Shown: positions 8,525-17,175 of the stretch, one piece after another
How positions within the stretch are numbered: position 1 is the stretch's first letter
Layout: every line of letters begins with the position of its first letter
Notes under the pieces: generated by a model
Told to the model about the DNA's origin: nothing
Database searches by the model: none
What the model saw: only the letters and a program-made list of their open reading frames with translations
Program-made: the position numbers and the translations under genes
DNA from: Gemmatimonadota bacterium
GTDB taxonomy: Bacteria > Gemmatimonadota > Gemmatimonadetes > Gemmatimonadales > GWC2-71-9
Assembly: GCA_016720805.1 (NCBI GenBank)
Contig: JADKJZ010000014.1
Location: 620,001-684,000 of the forward strand
Direction of reading: 5' to 3'
Length of the DNA: 64,000 nt

Positions 8525-10204
8525 ATGCCCGCTTCCCGCACGATGTGGCCGTCTACGCTCGCCCTGCTCGCGCTGGCGGCGTGCGGCGGGTCCGGTACCG
8601 GCCCCGGCCCGGTGACGGTCACTTGCACCACCCCCACGCCCGTGGTCCTCGAGCCTGGTGCCCAGCTGCTGATCGATGCGGCGCGTACCAGCAACTGCCT
8701 CTCCCTCCCCGGCGGCGACCAAGCGCGCGAGTACCTCGTAGTGGCCTACTCGGGAGCGGGCACCGAAACCACCACTGGCATCTCGACCGGCTACGCCCTG
8801 GCCTCAGGCGCCACCGGCGGCGGGAGCTCGCTGCTGGATGGTCTGCCCACCCCGGTAGCCGCCTTCGGTGACCCGGCCAAGAGCCCCGAGGCCTTCCACC
8901 GGAACCTGCGCCTGGCCGAGGCCCGGATCGCGGCCGACCCAGCCACCCGGTTCGGGGAGGCCTGGGGAGGGAAGCCGCCGATGGCCGCGGTCCCGATCGT
9001 CGGGCAGCGCGATTCGTTCTATGTCTGCCGGACCAGCAGCTGTGCCGCGTTCAACCGGATCGGCGCAACCGTGCGGTTCGTTGGTCGGCAGGGCGCCATC
9101 TACACCGACGATGCGAACCCGGTCACGGCGGAGTCGCTGACCGAGTCGGACATCACCCAGCTTGGCACGCTGTTCGACGATTATCTCTTTCCGATTGATA
9201 CCACCGCCTTCGGTCGCGAGTCCGACATCGATGGCGACCAGCGCGTGGCGATCCTGATCTCGGCGGCCGTCAACGATCTCACGGCCGATTGCACGAGCGG
9301 CCGGATCATCGGCTACTTCTACGGCGCCGACCTGATCGCCTCCCTCGCCGGGAGCAATCGCCGCGAGGTGTTCTACGCCTTCGCGCCGAAGGCGGCGACG
9401 GCAAGCTGTTCTGCCATCACCCGCAGCATTGCGCTGCGCGCCTTGCCGCCGGTGCTGATTCACGAACTGCAGCACATGATCTCGTTCAACCAGCGGGTGC
9501 TCGTGCGCGGCGGCGGACAGGAGGATCTCTGGCTGAACGAGGGGCTCTCCCATTTCGCCGAAGAGCTCGGCTATCGTGGTGTGCCCGACGCACGCTGCCC
9601 GAATTCGGCGAGCTGCTTTTCCCAGTTCTCCTCGGGCGACATCGACAATGCCTACAGCTACCTCTCCAATCCGGAGGCCACCGCCCTCGTGACCCCCGGC
9701 AACAATAGCGGCCCGTTGGCGTTTCGCGGCGCGGCCTGGCTCTTCGTTCGCTGGGTGGCCGACCACTTCAGCAGCGACACGCTGCTCGGCACGCAGGTGA
9801 CGCGCGGGCTCGTCCAGACCACGCGTGTCGGCGCGACCAATGTCAGCGCCGTGGCCGGCGTCGACTTTCCGACGCTGGTTGGTGAGTGGCAACTGACCAA
9901 CTATCTCGAGAATCTTCCGGGCTTCGCGCAGGTCGGGCGGTTGCGCTATCGCACCTGGAATTTCCGGTCACTCTATCAGGCCAATTTTCCGACGCTCTAC
10001 GCCAAGCCGTATCCGCTGACGCCCGACTCGACGGCCGGGAGCTACAGCCGCACCGGGACGCTGCGCGGCGGCAGCGGGCGCCATGTGCGGTACCGCCTGG
10101 CTGCCGGGGCCGCCGGTGTGACCGTGCAGCTCACCGGCAGCAACGGCAACGGCGTCCCGTCGAGCACGGCCGAACCGCGCTTCGCGGTGGTGCGCATCCG
10201 GTGA
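8525..10204 (+). CDS. Secreted lipoprotein zinc metallopeptidase, M30 (hyicolysin)-like
   Basis: Predicted exported gluzincin of 559 aa. The N-terminus MPASRTMWPSTLALLALAAC is a lipoprotein signal with lipobox LAAC. HELQH at residues 313-317 is the zinc-binding HExxH, and the downstream LNEGLSHFAEE supplies the third ligand Glu339; the spacing and NEG context match peptidase family M30. DIDGDQRVAIL around residue 240 resembles a calcium loop. The true start is taken as ATG 8525 because it gives a proper signal peptide; the open frame extends upstream without one. The following barrel gene overlaps its stop. Confidence 0.75.
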   Translation: MPASRTMWPSTLALLALAACGGSGTGPGPVTVTCTTPTPVVLEPGAQLLIDAARTSNCLSLPGGDQAREYLVVAYSGAGTETTTGISTGYALASGATGGGSSLLDGLPTPVAAFGDPAKSPEAFHRNLRLAEARIAADPATRFGEAWGGKPPMAAVPIVGQRDSFYVCRTSSCAAFNRIGATVRFVGRQGAIYTDDANPVTAESLTESDITQLGTLFDDYLFPIDTTAFGRESDIDGDQRVAILISAAVNDLTADCTSGRIIGYFYGADLIASLAGSNRREVFYAFAPKAATASCSAITRSIALRALPPVLIHELQHMISFNQRVLVRGGGQEDLWLNEGLSHFAEELGYRGVPDARCPNSASCFSQFSSGDIDNAYSYLSNPEATALVTPGNNSGPLAFRGAAWLFVRWVADHFSSDTLLGTQVTRGLVQTTRVGATNVSAVAGVDFPTLVGEWQLTNYLENLPGFAQVGRLRYRTWNFRSLYQANFPTLYAKPYPLTPDSTAGSYSRTGTLRGGSGRHVRYRLAAGAAGVTVQLTGSNGNGVPSSTAEPRFAVVRIR

Positions 10205-11073
10205 GGCGCGCGGTGGGGCAGCTCGTGCTCGCGCTCGCGCCGACGCTGCTGGTGGCCCAGCTGCCACCGCGCCCGGCGCTCCCCGATCTGGCGGCCTCCG
10301 TGCGCGTGGCGGGACTCGCCGGTGCCGGGGTGGCCATGCCAGGCTACGCGGCCGGCGTGTTCGACAATCCGGCGAACATCGGACCGATCAAGGTGCTCTC
10401 GCTCGAGGCCGCCTACGCCAAGCTCCCGGACCGGTCGACCTACACCAGCGGGGCGGCGGCGGTGCGAGCCGGCGACTTCAATCTTGGTGGTGGGCTGCGG
10501 TACCTGCGCTACCAGGGTGACCGCCCCGTGGTCGACAATCTCTCCTGGGTGGCGGCGGCGGTCTACCGCGTCAAAGGAATCGCCCTCGGCACCTCCGCGA
10601 AATACGTGTCCGTCGAGGATTCCGCTGGAACCATCTTCCGCACGCTGACGTCGGATGCCGGAGTGACGCTTGCCTTCTTCGATATCGCGGCGTTGGCCGT
10701 CTCCTTCCAGAACCTTGGCCGCTATGCGCTCAGCGGCGAGCGGCTGCAACTGCCTGCGAGCACGCACCTCGGTTTCTCGATGAATCTGATCGACACCTAT
10801 TCGAACGGCCGACTGCTGGCGACGATCGAGAGCGACTGGACGGCCGGGACCCCGCGCCGCACCGTGATCGGCCTTGAAGCGGGAGTCGTCGTCCGCGGCA
10901 TCGGCCTGATCGGGCGGATTGGCAACGGAGGCCAGCCGGCGGGCAGCGGCGTGGGCAAGACGTCCTACGGCGGATCGCTCGTCCTCTCTCGCGCCAGACT
11001 CGACTATGCCTACCAGCGGCGCAGCGCCATCGGCCGCAGCGTGCATCTCGTCGGCGCGCAGTGGACCCCATGA
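10201..11073 (+). CDS. Predicted outer-membrane beta-barrel protein, PorV/PorQ-like
   Basis: Protein of 290 aa starting at GTG 10201, which overlaps the previous stop (GTGA). The N-terminus is a Sec signal (RRAVGQLVLALAPTLLVAQ). The mature part opens with GLAGAGVAMPGYAAGVFDNPANI; an early 'GAGVA...NPA' pattern is typical of PorV/UPF0164-like barrels. Alternating hydrophobic strands follow (LGGGLRYLRY, GIALGTSAKYVSVE, RLDYAYQRRS). PorV proteins act as outer-membrane shuttles or barrels in export systems; here the role is unknown. It is coupled to two exported peptidases, so a part in their surface localisation is possible but unproven. Confidence 0.6.
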   Translation: MRRAVGQLVLALAPTLLVAQLPPRPALPDLAASVRVAGLAGAGVAMPGYAAGVFDNPANIGPIKVLSLEAAYAKLPDRSTYTSGAAAVRAGDFNLGGGLRYLRYQGDRPVVDNLSWVAAAVYRVKGIALGTSAKYVSVEDSAGTIFRTLTSDAGVTLAFFDIAALAVSFQNLGRYALSGERLQLPASTHLGFSMNLIDTYSNGRLLATIESDWTAGTPRRTVIGLEAGVVVRGIGLIGRIGNGGQPAGSGVGKTSYGGSLVLSRARLDYAYQRRSAIGRSVHLVGAQWTP

Positions 11074-12230
11074 CGGGAAGGAGACGCTTCAGAATGGGAT
11101 TGCTCATCACGGCGGCCGTGCTGCTCTTCGGCTTCGGCACGGCCTACGTCGCGTCCGACGAGGTGCGCTACCTCAGTCGCGCCGGGATCGAGGAGACGCG
11201 CATCCTGGTGTCGCGGGTACCGATCAGCGAGCTGGCGAAGAACACGCAGGTCCCCGATTCGCTGCGCGAGATGGCCGGGCTGGTCATGGAAGTGCGCAAT
11301 TACGCTCGCGCGCTGGGGTTGGACGCCAAGGAGACCTACACGACCTACGCCGATGTCGGTCGCGACACGCTGTTGCTGGTGCTGACCGCGTCGCCGAAGG
11401 ACTGCCTCTGTCCGGTGACGTGGCGCTATCCCGTCGCGGGGCGGGTGCCGTACAAGGGCTTCTTCGATTTTGCCGCCGCGCGCAAGGCAGCGAAGGAGTT
11501 TGCGGATCAGGGGTACGATGTCTACCTGCGTCCATCGGCCGCCTTCTCGACGCTCGGCTGGTTCAACGATCCCCTCCTCTCCACGGCGTTGAGCCGCGAT
11601 TCCGTCGAGCTGGCCTCGCTGGTCTTCCATGAGATCGCGCACAACTCGTTGTGGGTGAAGGGAAACACCGCCTTCAATGAGAGTTTTGCCCAATGGGTCG
11701 GCTACGCGGCGGCGCAACGCTTCTTCCTGTCGCGGGCCGACACTCTTTCGGCGATCCGTGCTGCCGATCGCTGGCACGACGAGCAGGCCCTCGGAGAGTA
11801 CTACACGGTCCTGCTGGCCAAGCTCGATTCGCTGTACGCCAGGAAGCTGCCGCGCGAGGCCAACGACAGTGGGCGCGCCGCCGTGGCACAGTGGGCCCGC
11901 GATACCATGGCCGGCCCGTTCGGCGGATCTTTCCGGACCTTCGCGGTGAATCGTCTTGCCGAGCGGCCGATCAACAATGCGGCCCTCCTCGGCACGCGGC
12001 TCTATCGCTCCGACCTGCATCTCTTCGATGATTGGCTGGAGTCCCAGGGCGGCGACCTGACGCGGGCCGTCCTGGGCCTCGAGCGGTTGCTCGGCGATGC
12101 CGAAGGGGATCAGGCCTTCCAGCGACTCAAGCGGCTGATTCAGGCGCAGCGCGGGGCGAGGGCACCCGTACCGCCCCTCCTCCCCGATTCGACGACCGTG
12201 CTGCCGCCACCGTCGGCAGCGCCTCGCTAA
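11070..12230 (+). CDS. Predicted aminopeptidase, COG4324 family
   Basis: Putative membrane-anchored zinc aminopeptidase of 386 aa. ATG 11070 overlaps the previous stop (ATGA). One N-terminal membrane segment (GLLITAAVLLFGFGTAYVA) is followed by a periplasmic domain with family hallmarks: ARALGLDAKETYTTYADV, TLGWFNDPLLST and the metal motif HEIAHNSLW with NESFAQWVG downstream. The family is annotated from its HExxH and is little studied; its substrate is unknown. It ends in a Pro-rich tail. An M20 dipeptidase follows 31 bp later, so this stretch groups several protein-degrading genes. Confidence 0.8.
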   Translation: MTGRRRFRMGLLITAAVLLFGFGTAYVASDEVRYLSRAGIEETRILVSRVPISELAKNTQVPDSLREMAGLVMEVRNYARALGLDAKETYTTYADVGRDTLLLVLTASPKDCLCPVTWRYPVAGRVPYKGFFDFAAARKAAKEFADQGYDVYLRPSAAFSTLGWFNDPLLSTALSRDSVELASLVFHEIAHNSLWVKGNTAFNESFAQWVGYAAAQRFFLSRADTLSAIRAADRWHDEQALGEYYTVLLAKLDSLYARKLPREANDSGRAAVAQWARDTMAGPFGGSFRTFAVNRLAERPINNAALLGTRLYRSDLHLFDDWLESQGGDLTRAVLGLERLLGDAEGDQAFQRLKRLIQAQRGARAPVPPLLPDSTTVLPPPSAAPR

Positions 12231-12261
12231 CTTCACGAACCACCCTGCTGGAGTCGTCCCG

Positions 12262-13629
12262 ATGGATCACGATTTTGTCCGCCGCGAAGAGCCACGTCTG
12301 CTCGCCGAACTCACCGAATTTCTCGCCATTCCGAGCATCAGTACCGGGACGGCGCATGTCGCCGATTGTCGCCGCGCCGCGCAGTGGCTGGTCGACCAGC
12401 TCTTCCGCCTCGGCTGTCCGACCGTCCAACTCATCGAGGGCGAAGGCCACCCGGTGGTCTGGGGTGAGAGCCCCCGGGTCGAGGGCGCACCGACGCTGCT
12501 GATCTACGGCCACTATGACGTCCAGCCTCCCGATCCGCTCGACGAGTGGCACACGCCGCCGTTCGTGCCGTCTATTCGCGACGGTCGGCTGTATGCGCGC
12601 GGCGCCATCGACGACAAGGGCCAGGTCTTCTGCCTGCTGAAGGCGTACGAGGCGGTCCGCGATGCCGATGGCAACCCGCCGCTCAATATCCACTTTCTCT
12701 TCGAGGGCGAGGAGGAGTGCGGCGGTCGCGTGGTGTTCGATCTGCTCAAGGCCGAGCCGGAGCGAACCAAGGTCGATGCGGTGCTGGTGTGCGACATGTC
12801 GTACTACGCCAAGGGATGGCCGGCCGTCTACACCGCGCTGCGTGGCCTCTGCTACGCCGAGCTGGAGGTGCGCACACTGCAGCGCGACTTGCACTCCGGC
12901 TCCTACGGCGGCGTGGCGCCCAATGCGATCGAGACGTTGTGCCGGATCCTCACCGACCTGAAGTCGGCCTCAGGGAAGATCCACATTCCCAAGCTGTACA
13001 AGCAGGTGATTCCGCCAACCAAGGCGGAGCGTCGCGGCTGGAACTCGCTGCCGTTCGATGAGGCCGAGTACCTCGCGCACGAAGTGACCGCGAAGGCGCT
13101 GACCGGCCTCGAGGATGCCACGGTGTTCGAGCGGACGTGGGCACTGCCAACGTTCGAGATCCACGGCATTCGTGGCGGGTTCGTCGGTGAGGGGGCGAAG
13201 ACGGTGATCCCCGCCGTGGCGACGGCCAAGATCTCCTTGCGCCTGGTGCCCGGGCTGTCGGTGGAGTGGGTGCAGCAGCAGTTGCAGAAGGCGATCACGA
13301 AGGTCGCGCCGGACTACGCCGAATGGAGCCTGCGGCTTCACCACGGCGGTGACCCGGTGCAGGTGGACGTCTCGCACGGGGCGTTCCGGACGCTCGACCG
13401 CGCTTTCGAAGAAGTCGTCGGGCGGCCGACCGTCGCGGTGCGCGCCGGCGGCTCCATTCCGATCGTGCCGGAACTTGCCGCCGGGGGCGCGCCGGTGCTG
13501 CTCACCGGGATCGGGCTTCCGGATGACGGCCTCCATTCGCCCAACGAGAAGGTCGATCTGCAGCAGTTGTGGGAGGGGATCGCGGTCTTCGGAAGATTCT
13601 TCGAGTTGATGGGAGCGGAGGGGAACTAG
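12262..13629 (+). CDS. M20 family dipeptidase
   Basis: Cytoplasmic zinc-dependent dipeptidase/carboxypeptidase of the M20 (CPG2/carnosinase-like) family, 455 aa, no signal peptide. Metal ligands are in YGHYDVQPPDP (His and Asp), RGAIDDKGQ, FEGEEECGG (catalytic and metal Glu) and the C-terminal GLPDDGLHSPNEK (His). The inserted dimerisation domain lies between, including HSGSYGGVAPNAIE. The start follows a short gap after the aminopeptidase, so it probably shares its transcript. Expected role: hydrolysis of short peptides taken up by the cell. Confidence 0.92.
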   Translation: MDHDFVRREEPRLLAELTEFLAIPSISTGTAHVADCRRAAQWLVDQLFRLGCPTVQLIEGEGHPVVWGESPRVEGAPTLLIYGHYDVQPPDPLDEWHTPPFVPSIRDGRLYARGAIDDKGQVFCLLKAYEAVRDADGNPPLNIHFLFEGEEECGGRVVFDLLKAEPERTKVDAVLVCDMSYYAKGWPAVYTALRGLCYAELEVRTLQRDLHSGSYGGVAPNAIETLCRILTDLKSASGKIHIPKLYKQVIPPTKAERRGWNSLPFDEAEYLAHEVTAKALTGLEDATVFERTWALPTFEIHGIRGGFVGEGAKTVIPAVATAKISLRLVPGLSVEWVQQQLQKAITKVAPDYAEWSLRLHHGGDPVQVDVSHGAFRTLDRAFEEVVGRPTVAVRAGGSIPIVPELAAGGAPVLLTGIGLPDDGLHSPNEKVDLQQLWEGIAVFGRFFELMGAEGN

Positions 13630-13663
13630 CAAAGCGCCACCGATCCATCACCAATGAAGTATC

Positions 13664-13702
13664 GGGCGTCAGCGGGCTGAGATGTTTCAGTTGCTGACGC
13701 CC
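13664..13702 (+). terminator. Hairpin downstream of the M20 dipeptidase
   Basis: GGGCGTCAGC (13664-13673) pairs with GCTGACGCCC (13693-13702), a perfect 10-bp stem with a 19-nt loop, starting 34 bp after the stop at 13629. No T-tract follows. It could terminate the upstream transcript or belong to the leader region of the kinase gene. Confidence 0.5.
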
Positions 13703-13739
13703 ATGGCGCATCCGTGACCACGCGGTGTTGATATTCGCT

Positions 13740-13768
13740 TTGCCCTCTTCGGCAATCTGGGCTATGCT
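13740..13768 (+). promoter_or_regulatory. Candidate promoter for the hybrid kinase gene
   Basis: TTGCCC (13740-13745), 17-bp spacer, TATGCT (13763-13768), ending 20 bp before ATG 13789. Both boxes are imperfect and the leader would be short. Confidence 0.35.
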
Positions 13769-13788
13769 CCGCTTCCCCCTGGAATCGG

Positions 13789-16362
13789 ATGGCTGGCATG
13801 TCGCAGCCCCACGCGACGCGTTCACTCTCCTTGCAATGGAAGCTGCCGCTGATCGTGGTCGCGCTCATGGCGCTGATCATCGTGACAAAATTCGCGTCCT
13901 CCGCCTACGAAGTCCGGAGGGCGATCCAGCACGCAGCGAGCGAACGCCTCACCGTCGTAACCGAACAGTTCGCCAGTCGGCTCGAGTCCCAGGTGCAGCG
14001 GTATGCCGCGCAAGTGGCGGCGCTCGCGCGTGATTCGCTGGTCCGTCGCGTCCTGCAGCCAGGTGGCGAGATCGAGGAGACGGCCCTCCACACGCTGCTG
14101 CTGCCGGACCGGGGCGTGCTGGGCGCCGAGATCCTTGACGCGCGCGGCGCGGTCCGCTGGTCGAGCGGCGTCGATCTCGGCGCGATCCGGATCCTCGCCC
14201 CCGCCGACGTTCGGCAGTTTGTGCTGCCAGGGGATTCGGCCGGGGTCGGTGGCCTCGTGGCCCTCGGGGACACGCTGACCTTCGCAAGCGTCGCCCTCGT
14301 GACCGAGGGCGCGGCGCGGATCGGTTACCTCGTGCAGTGGCTCGCCATCCGCCCTGACCTGAATGCTCGGCAGATCGTCTCGACGGTCGTGGGCTCCGCC
14401 GCGAGGATCTACATCGGCTCACCCGGCGGTGGCTGGACCGATCAGGCCGGCACGGTGAACGGTCCGCCAGTGCCGGTCGAATCGCTCCGCCAGTCTCGAA
14501 TCTATGATCGGCCGGGGCTGGGTTCGCAGTTGGCGGTCGGAGCCCGCGTGCCGGGTGTTCCGTGGGCCGTGGTCACCGAATTTCCCGTCGCAACAGTGAT
14601 GGCGCCGGCACGCGAATTTCTGGCTCGAGGGATCCTCCGCAGCTGCATCCTGCTGATCATCGGCGCCGCAGTGATGGTGCTCGCCTGTCGGCGGATGATC
14701 GCCCCCCTTCTGGAGCTGACGGCGGCGACGGACGCGATGGCTGCAGGCGACCGCCGGGCGCGGGTGACAGTTCGGAGCGGCGACGAGGTCGGTCGCCTGA
14801 GTGTCGCATTCAATGGGATGGCGGAGCGCGTCGAGGCCGAGGTGACCGCGCGCCACGCGTCCGAAGACCAATGGCGCCTCCTCTTCCAGTCGAATCCGCA
14901 CCCGATGTGGGTCTTCGATACCGAGACGCTGGCCTTCCTCGCAGTGAACGATGCGGCCATCGCTCGCTATGGCTGGAGTCGCGAGGAATTCCTCAGCATG
15001 ACCATCCTCGACATTCGCGCGCCGGAGGACGCGGCGAGGGTCCGCGCCGCAGTGACCCACGACCCCGGCCAGATCACGACGACAACCGGCTGGCGGCATC
15101 GCGACCGCAGCGGCAAGGATTTCGAGGTCGAGGTCAGCTCCCGCGGCGTCCCATTCAACGGGCGCTCGGCGCGGCTCGTCCTGGCAACCGACATCAGCGA
15201 GCGCGCCGGACTCGAGCGGCAGTTGCGGCAGGCGCAGAAGATGGAGGCGGTGGGCCGGCTCGCCGGCGGAGTCGCCCACGACTTCAACAACAGTCTTGCG
15301 GTGATCGTCGCCTGCTCCGAGATGTTGCTGGGTGACCTCCAGGCGGCCGGGCATCCGACCGCAGATCTGGAGGAGATCGTGCGGGCCGCCGATCGGGCGC
15401 GGTCGCTCACGCGGCAGCTGCTGACCTTCTCGCGCCAGCAGGTCGTGCACCCGGTGGTGCTCGATCCCAGCGTTGCCATACGCGAGGTTGAGCGGCTCGT
15501 GCGCCGGATCATCGGCGAGGATGTCACCGTGCAGGTGCGGCCGCAAACGGACGTCGGCCACGTCCGGATCGATCCCGGCCAGCTGGAGCAGGTACTCCTG
15601 AACCTTGCCGTGAACGCCCGCGACGCGATGCCGGATGGCGGGACGATCACGCTCTCGACGGCAAGCGGCGAGATTGACGAGGGGAGCCTTGCCCTGCACG
15701 GCCTGACGAAGGAGGGCGCCTACGTCATCATCAGCGTCAGCGACACGGGCGTCGGGATTGTTCCCGAGGTGCGCGCGCGCCTCTTCGAGCCGTTCTTCAC
15801 GACCAAGGAGATCGGGAAGGGCACGGGACTCGGCCTCGCGACCGCCTATGGCATCGTCACGGGGGCGGGCGGCGCGATCACGGTGTACAGCGAATCCGGC
15901 GTGGGATCGACCTTCCGCGTATATCTCCCGCAGCTGGCGGAGGACGACGCGGCGACACCGCACACACCGCCCGACACGCCGGCCATTCCGCGGGGTACCG
16001 AGCGGATCTTGCTGGTCGAGGACGATGCCGCGGTGCTGCTGGCGACAGCGAGCCTCCTGCGCCGCCTGGGCTACGAGGTGGTCGAGGCGGCTGGCTCGGC
16101 GGAGGCGCTCGCGCTGGCAGACGATCCTGCTCAGGCCTTCGATCTGGTGCTCACCGACGTGGTGATGCCGGGCATGGGCGGACGCCAGCTGCTGGACCGA
16201 CTCCGGGTGGGCCGGCCAGCGCTGCGTGCCCTGCTGATGTCGGGGTATGCTGGCGATGTGGTGGCGGAGCGCGGGGTACTGGACGGCTCGATCCCGTTCA
16301 TCGAGAAGCCCTTCACCATGCGGGGACTCGCCGGGGTAGTCAGGCGGGTCCTGGATGGGTGA
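13789..16362 (+). CDS. Hybrid sensor histidine kinase/response regulator
   Basis: Membrane-bound hybrid kinase of 857 aa. Order: membrane segment near residues 18-35, periplasmic sensor of about 240 residues, second membrane segment (CILLIIGAAVMVLAC), HAMP (ELTAATDAMAAGDRRARV), PAS (LLFQSNPHPMWVFDTETL), HisKA with phospho-acceptor His497 in GGVAHDFNN, HATPase with GKGTGLGLATAYGIV, and a C-terminal receiver with acidic pair EDD and phospho-acceptor Asp790 in LTDVVMPG. No output regulator lies next to it, so its targets are unknown. ATG 13798 is an alternative start; neither has a strong ribosome site. Confidence 0.93.
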   Translation: MAGMSQPHATRSLSLQWKLPLIVVALMALIIVTKFASSAYEVRRAIQHAASERLTVVTEQFASRLESQVQRYAAQVAALARDSLVRRVLQPGGEIEETALHTLLLPDRGVLGAEILDARGAVRWSSGVDLGAIRILAPADVRQFVLPGDSAGVGGLVALGDTLTFASVALVTEGAARIGYLVQWLAIRPDLNARQIVSTVVGSAARIYIGSPGGGWTDQAGTVNGPPVPVESLRQSRIYDRPGLGSQLAVGARVPGVPWAVVTEFPVATVMAPAREFLARGILRSCILLIIGAAVMVLACRRMIAPLLELTAATDAMAAGDRRARVTVRSGDEVGRLSVAFNGMAERVEAEVTARHASEDQWRLLFQSNPHPMWVFDTETLAFLAVNDAAIARYGWSREEFLSMTILDIRAPEDAARVRAAVTHDPGQITTTTGWRHRDRSGKDFEVEVSSRGVPFNGRSARLVLATDISERAGLERQLRQAQKMEAVGRLAGGVAHDFNNSLAVIVACSEMLLGDLQAAGHPTADLEEIVRAADRARSLTRQLLTFSRQQVVHPVVLDPSVAIREVERLVRRIIGEDVTVQVRPQTDVGHVRIDPGQLEQVLLNLAVNARDAMPDGGTITLSTASGEIDEGSLALHGLTKEGAYVIISVSDTGVGIVPEVRARLFEPFFTTKEIGKGTGLGLATAYGIVTGAGGAITVYSESGVGSTFRVYLPQLAEDDAATPHTPPDTPAIPRGTERILLVEDDAAVLLATASLLRRLGYEVVEAAGSAEALALADDPAQAFDLVLTDVVMPGMGGRQLLDRLRVGRPALRALLMSGYAGDVVAERGVLDGSIPFIEKPFTMRGLAGVVRRVLDG

Positions 16363-16513
16363 CGCGAAACGGGGAGGGTGGGCTGCAGCTACGTGATGGA
16401 CGCCAGTGGAAAAAGGGGTTGGGGGACACCAACGCCCACCACGCATCTGCTTGAATCGATACGCAGTGTCGCGAACTGGTGTTTCAGGGCGACGCTCCGG
16501 GGCAGCAACGAAG

Positions 16514-16540
16514 CGGCCGACTGCGCGAGGTAGTCGGCCG
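16514..16540. terminator. Hairpin between convergent genes
   Basis: CGGCCGACT (16514-16522) and AGTCGGCCG (16532-16540) form a 9-bp perfect stem with a 9-nt loop. It is located 28 bp before the 3' end of the minus-strand gene at 16569 and some 150 bp after the kinase stop. The plus strand then reads TAACTATTTG, a weak T-rich run. Confidence 0.5.
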
Positions 16541-16568
16541 TAACTATTTGCCCGTCATGTACTTCGGG

Positions 16569-17120
16569 TCAGTCGTCGCGCTTCACCGGCGGGCGCCCCT
16601 GGCCGGCGTACTGCGCCTCGATCCGCGCGTGCAGATCGTCGGCGCCAATGATCCCCTTCACGGAGGCAATGATCCCGGCGACGACATCGTCGGCCCAATA
16701 CTGGTCTGGGCGTTCCTCGGCCGGAATCGCCCGACAGGCGCGATCGAGATACTCGATGGCCCGCTCGACCCACTCGGTCTGAGCGCTCGCGACCAGCGAC
16801 CACGAGCCGGTGGCGCGCAGCTCCAGTTCAGCGAGCGCGTCGAGGTGAGTCCGCAACTCCTGGGCGACCGGTCCGCGACGGAGCTGCTCGGCCACCAGGG
16901 TCAGCACGGTGCGGCGCTCGGACTCCTGGGGCTCCGGCAATGGGGCGAGATAGTGGCGTTGATCGGCCACCATCTCCGCCAGCCGGATGCAGACGGCCTT
17001 GATCGCCGGGGTCAAGGCCGGGGGGGCCTCGGTCGCCCACGAGCTCGCCGCACGAAGAATTGCGGCGATTCGTTCGTCGGCCGTGGCGGCAATGCGGGTC
17101 GAATCCATCGGGTCAGGCAT
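16569..17120 (-). CDS. Hypothetical helical protein
   Basis: 183-aa protein with no recognised domain. It is rich in Ala, Glu, Arg and Leu and looks mostly alpha-helical (ADERIAAILRAASSWA, AIKAVCIRLAEMVADQ, WVERAIEYLDRACRAI). It has no signal peptide or membrane segment and ends GRPPVKRDD. I chose ATG 17120 because the longer reading frame adds an Arg-rich stretch encoded by the lipB 3' hairpin. It is the last gene of the lipA-pdh-lipB direction, 55 bp after lipB. Confidence 0.65.
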   Translation of the reverse strand: MPDPMDSTRIAATADERIAAILRAASSWATEAPPALTPAIKAVCIRLAEMVADQRHYLAPLPEPQESERRTVLTLVAEQLRRGPVAQELRTHLDALAELELRATGSWSLVASAQTEWVERAIEYLDRACRAIPAEERPDQYWADDVVAGIIASVKGIIGADDLHARIEAQYAGQGRPPVKRDD

Positions 17121-17156
17121 GGCTGAAGGGAAGCCCTTCGCGGCCCCGATTTCAAC

Positions 17157-17175
17157 CCCGCGCCTCAGGCGCGGG
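17157..17175 (-). terminator. GC hairpin at the lipB stop codon (REP-like)
   Basis: CCCGCGCC-TCA-GGCGCGGG is a perfect 8-bp stem with a 3-nt loop and begins directly next to the lipB stop codon (17176-17178). The shape resembles a REP element or a T-less terminator. I see only this one copy in the window, so the repeat interpretation is weak. Confidence 0.5.

Noticed and set aside
16363..16568. tRNA or small RNA gene in the gap after the hybrid kinase
   Set aside because: No cloverleaf, no CCA end and no promoter pair; only short hairpins are visible.
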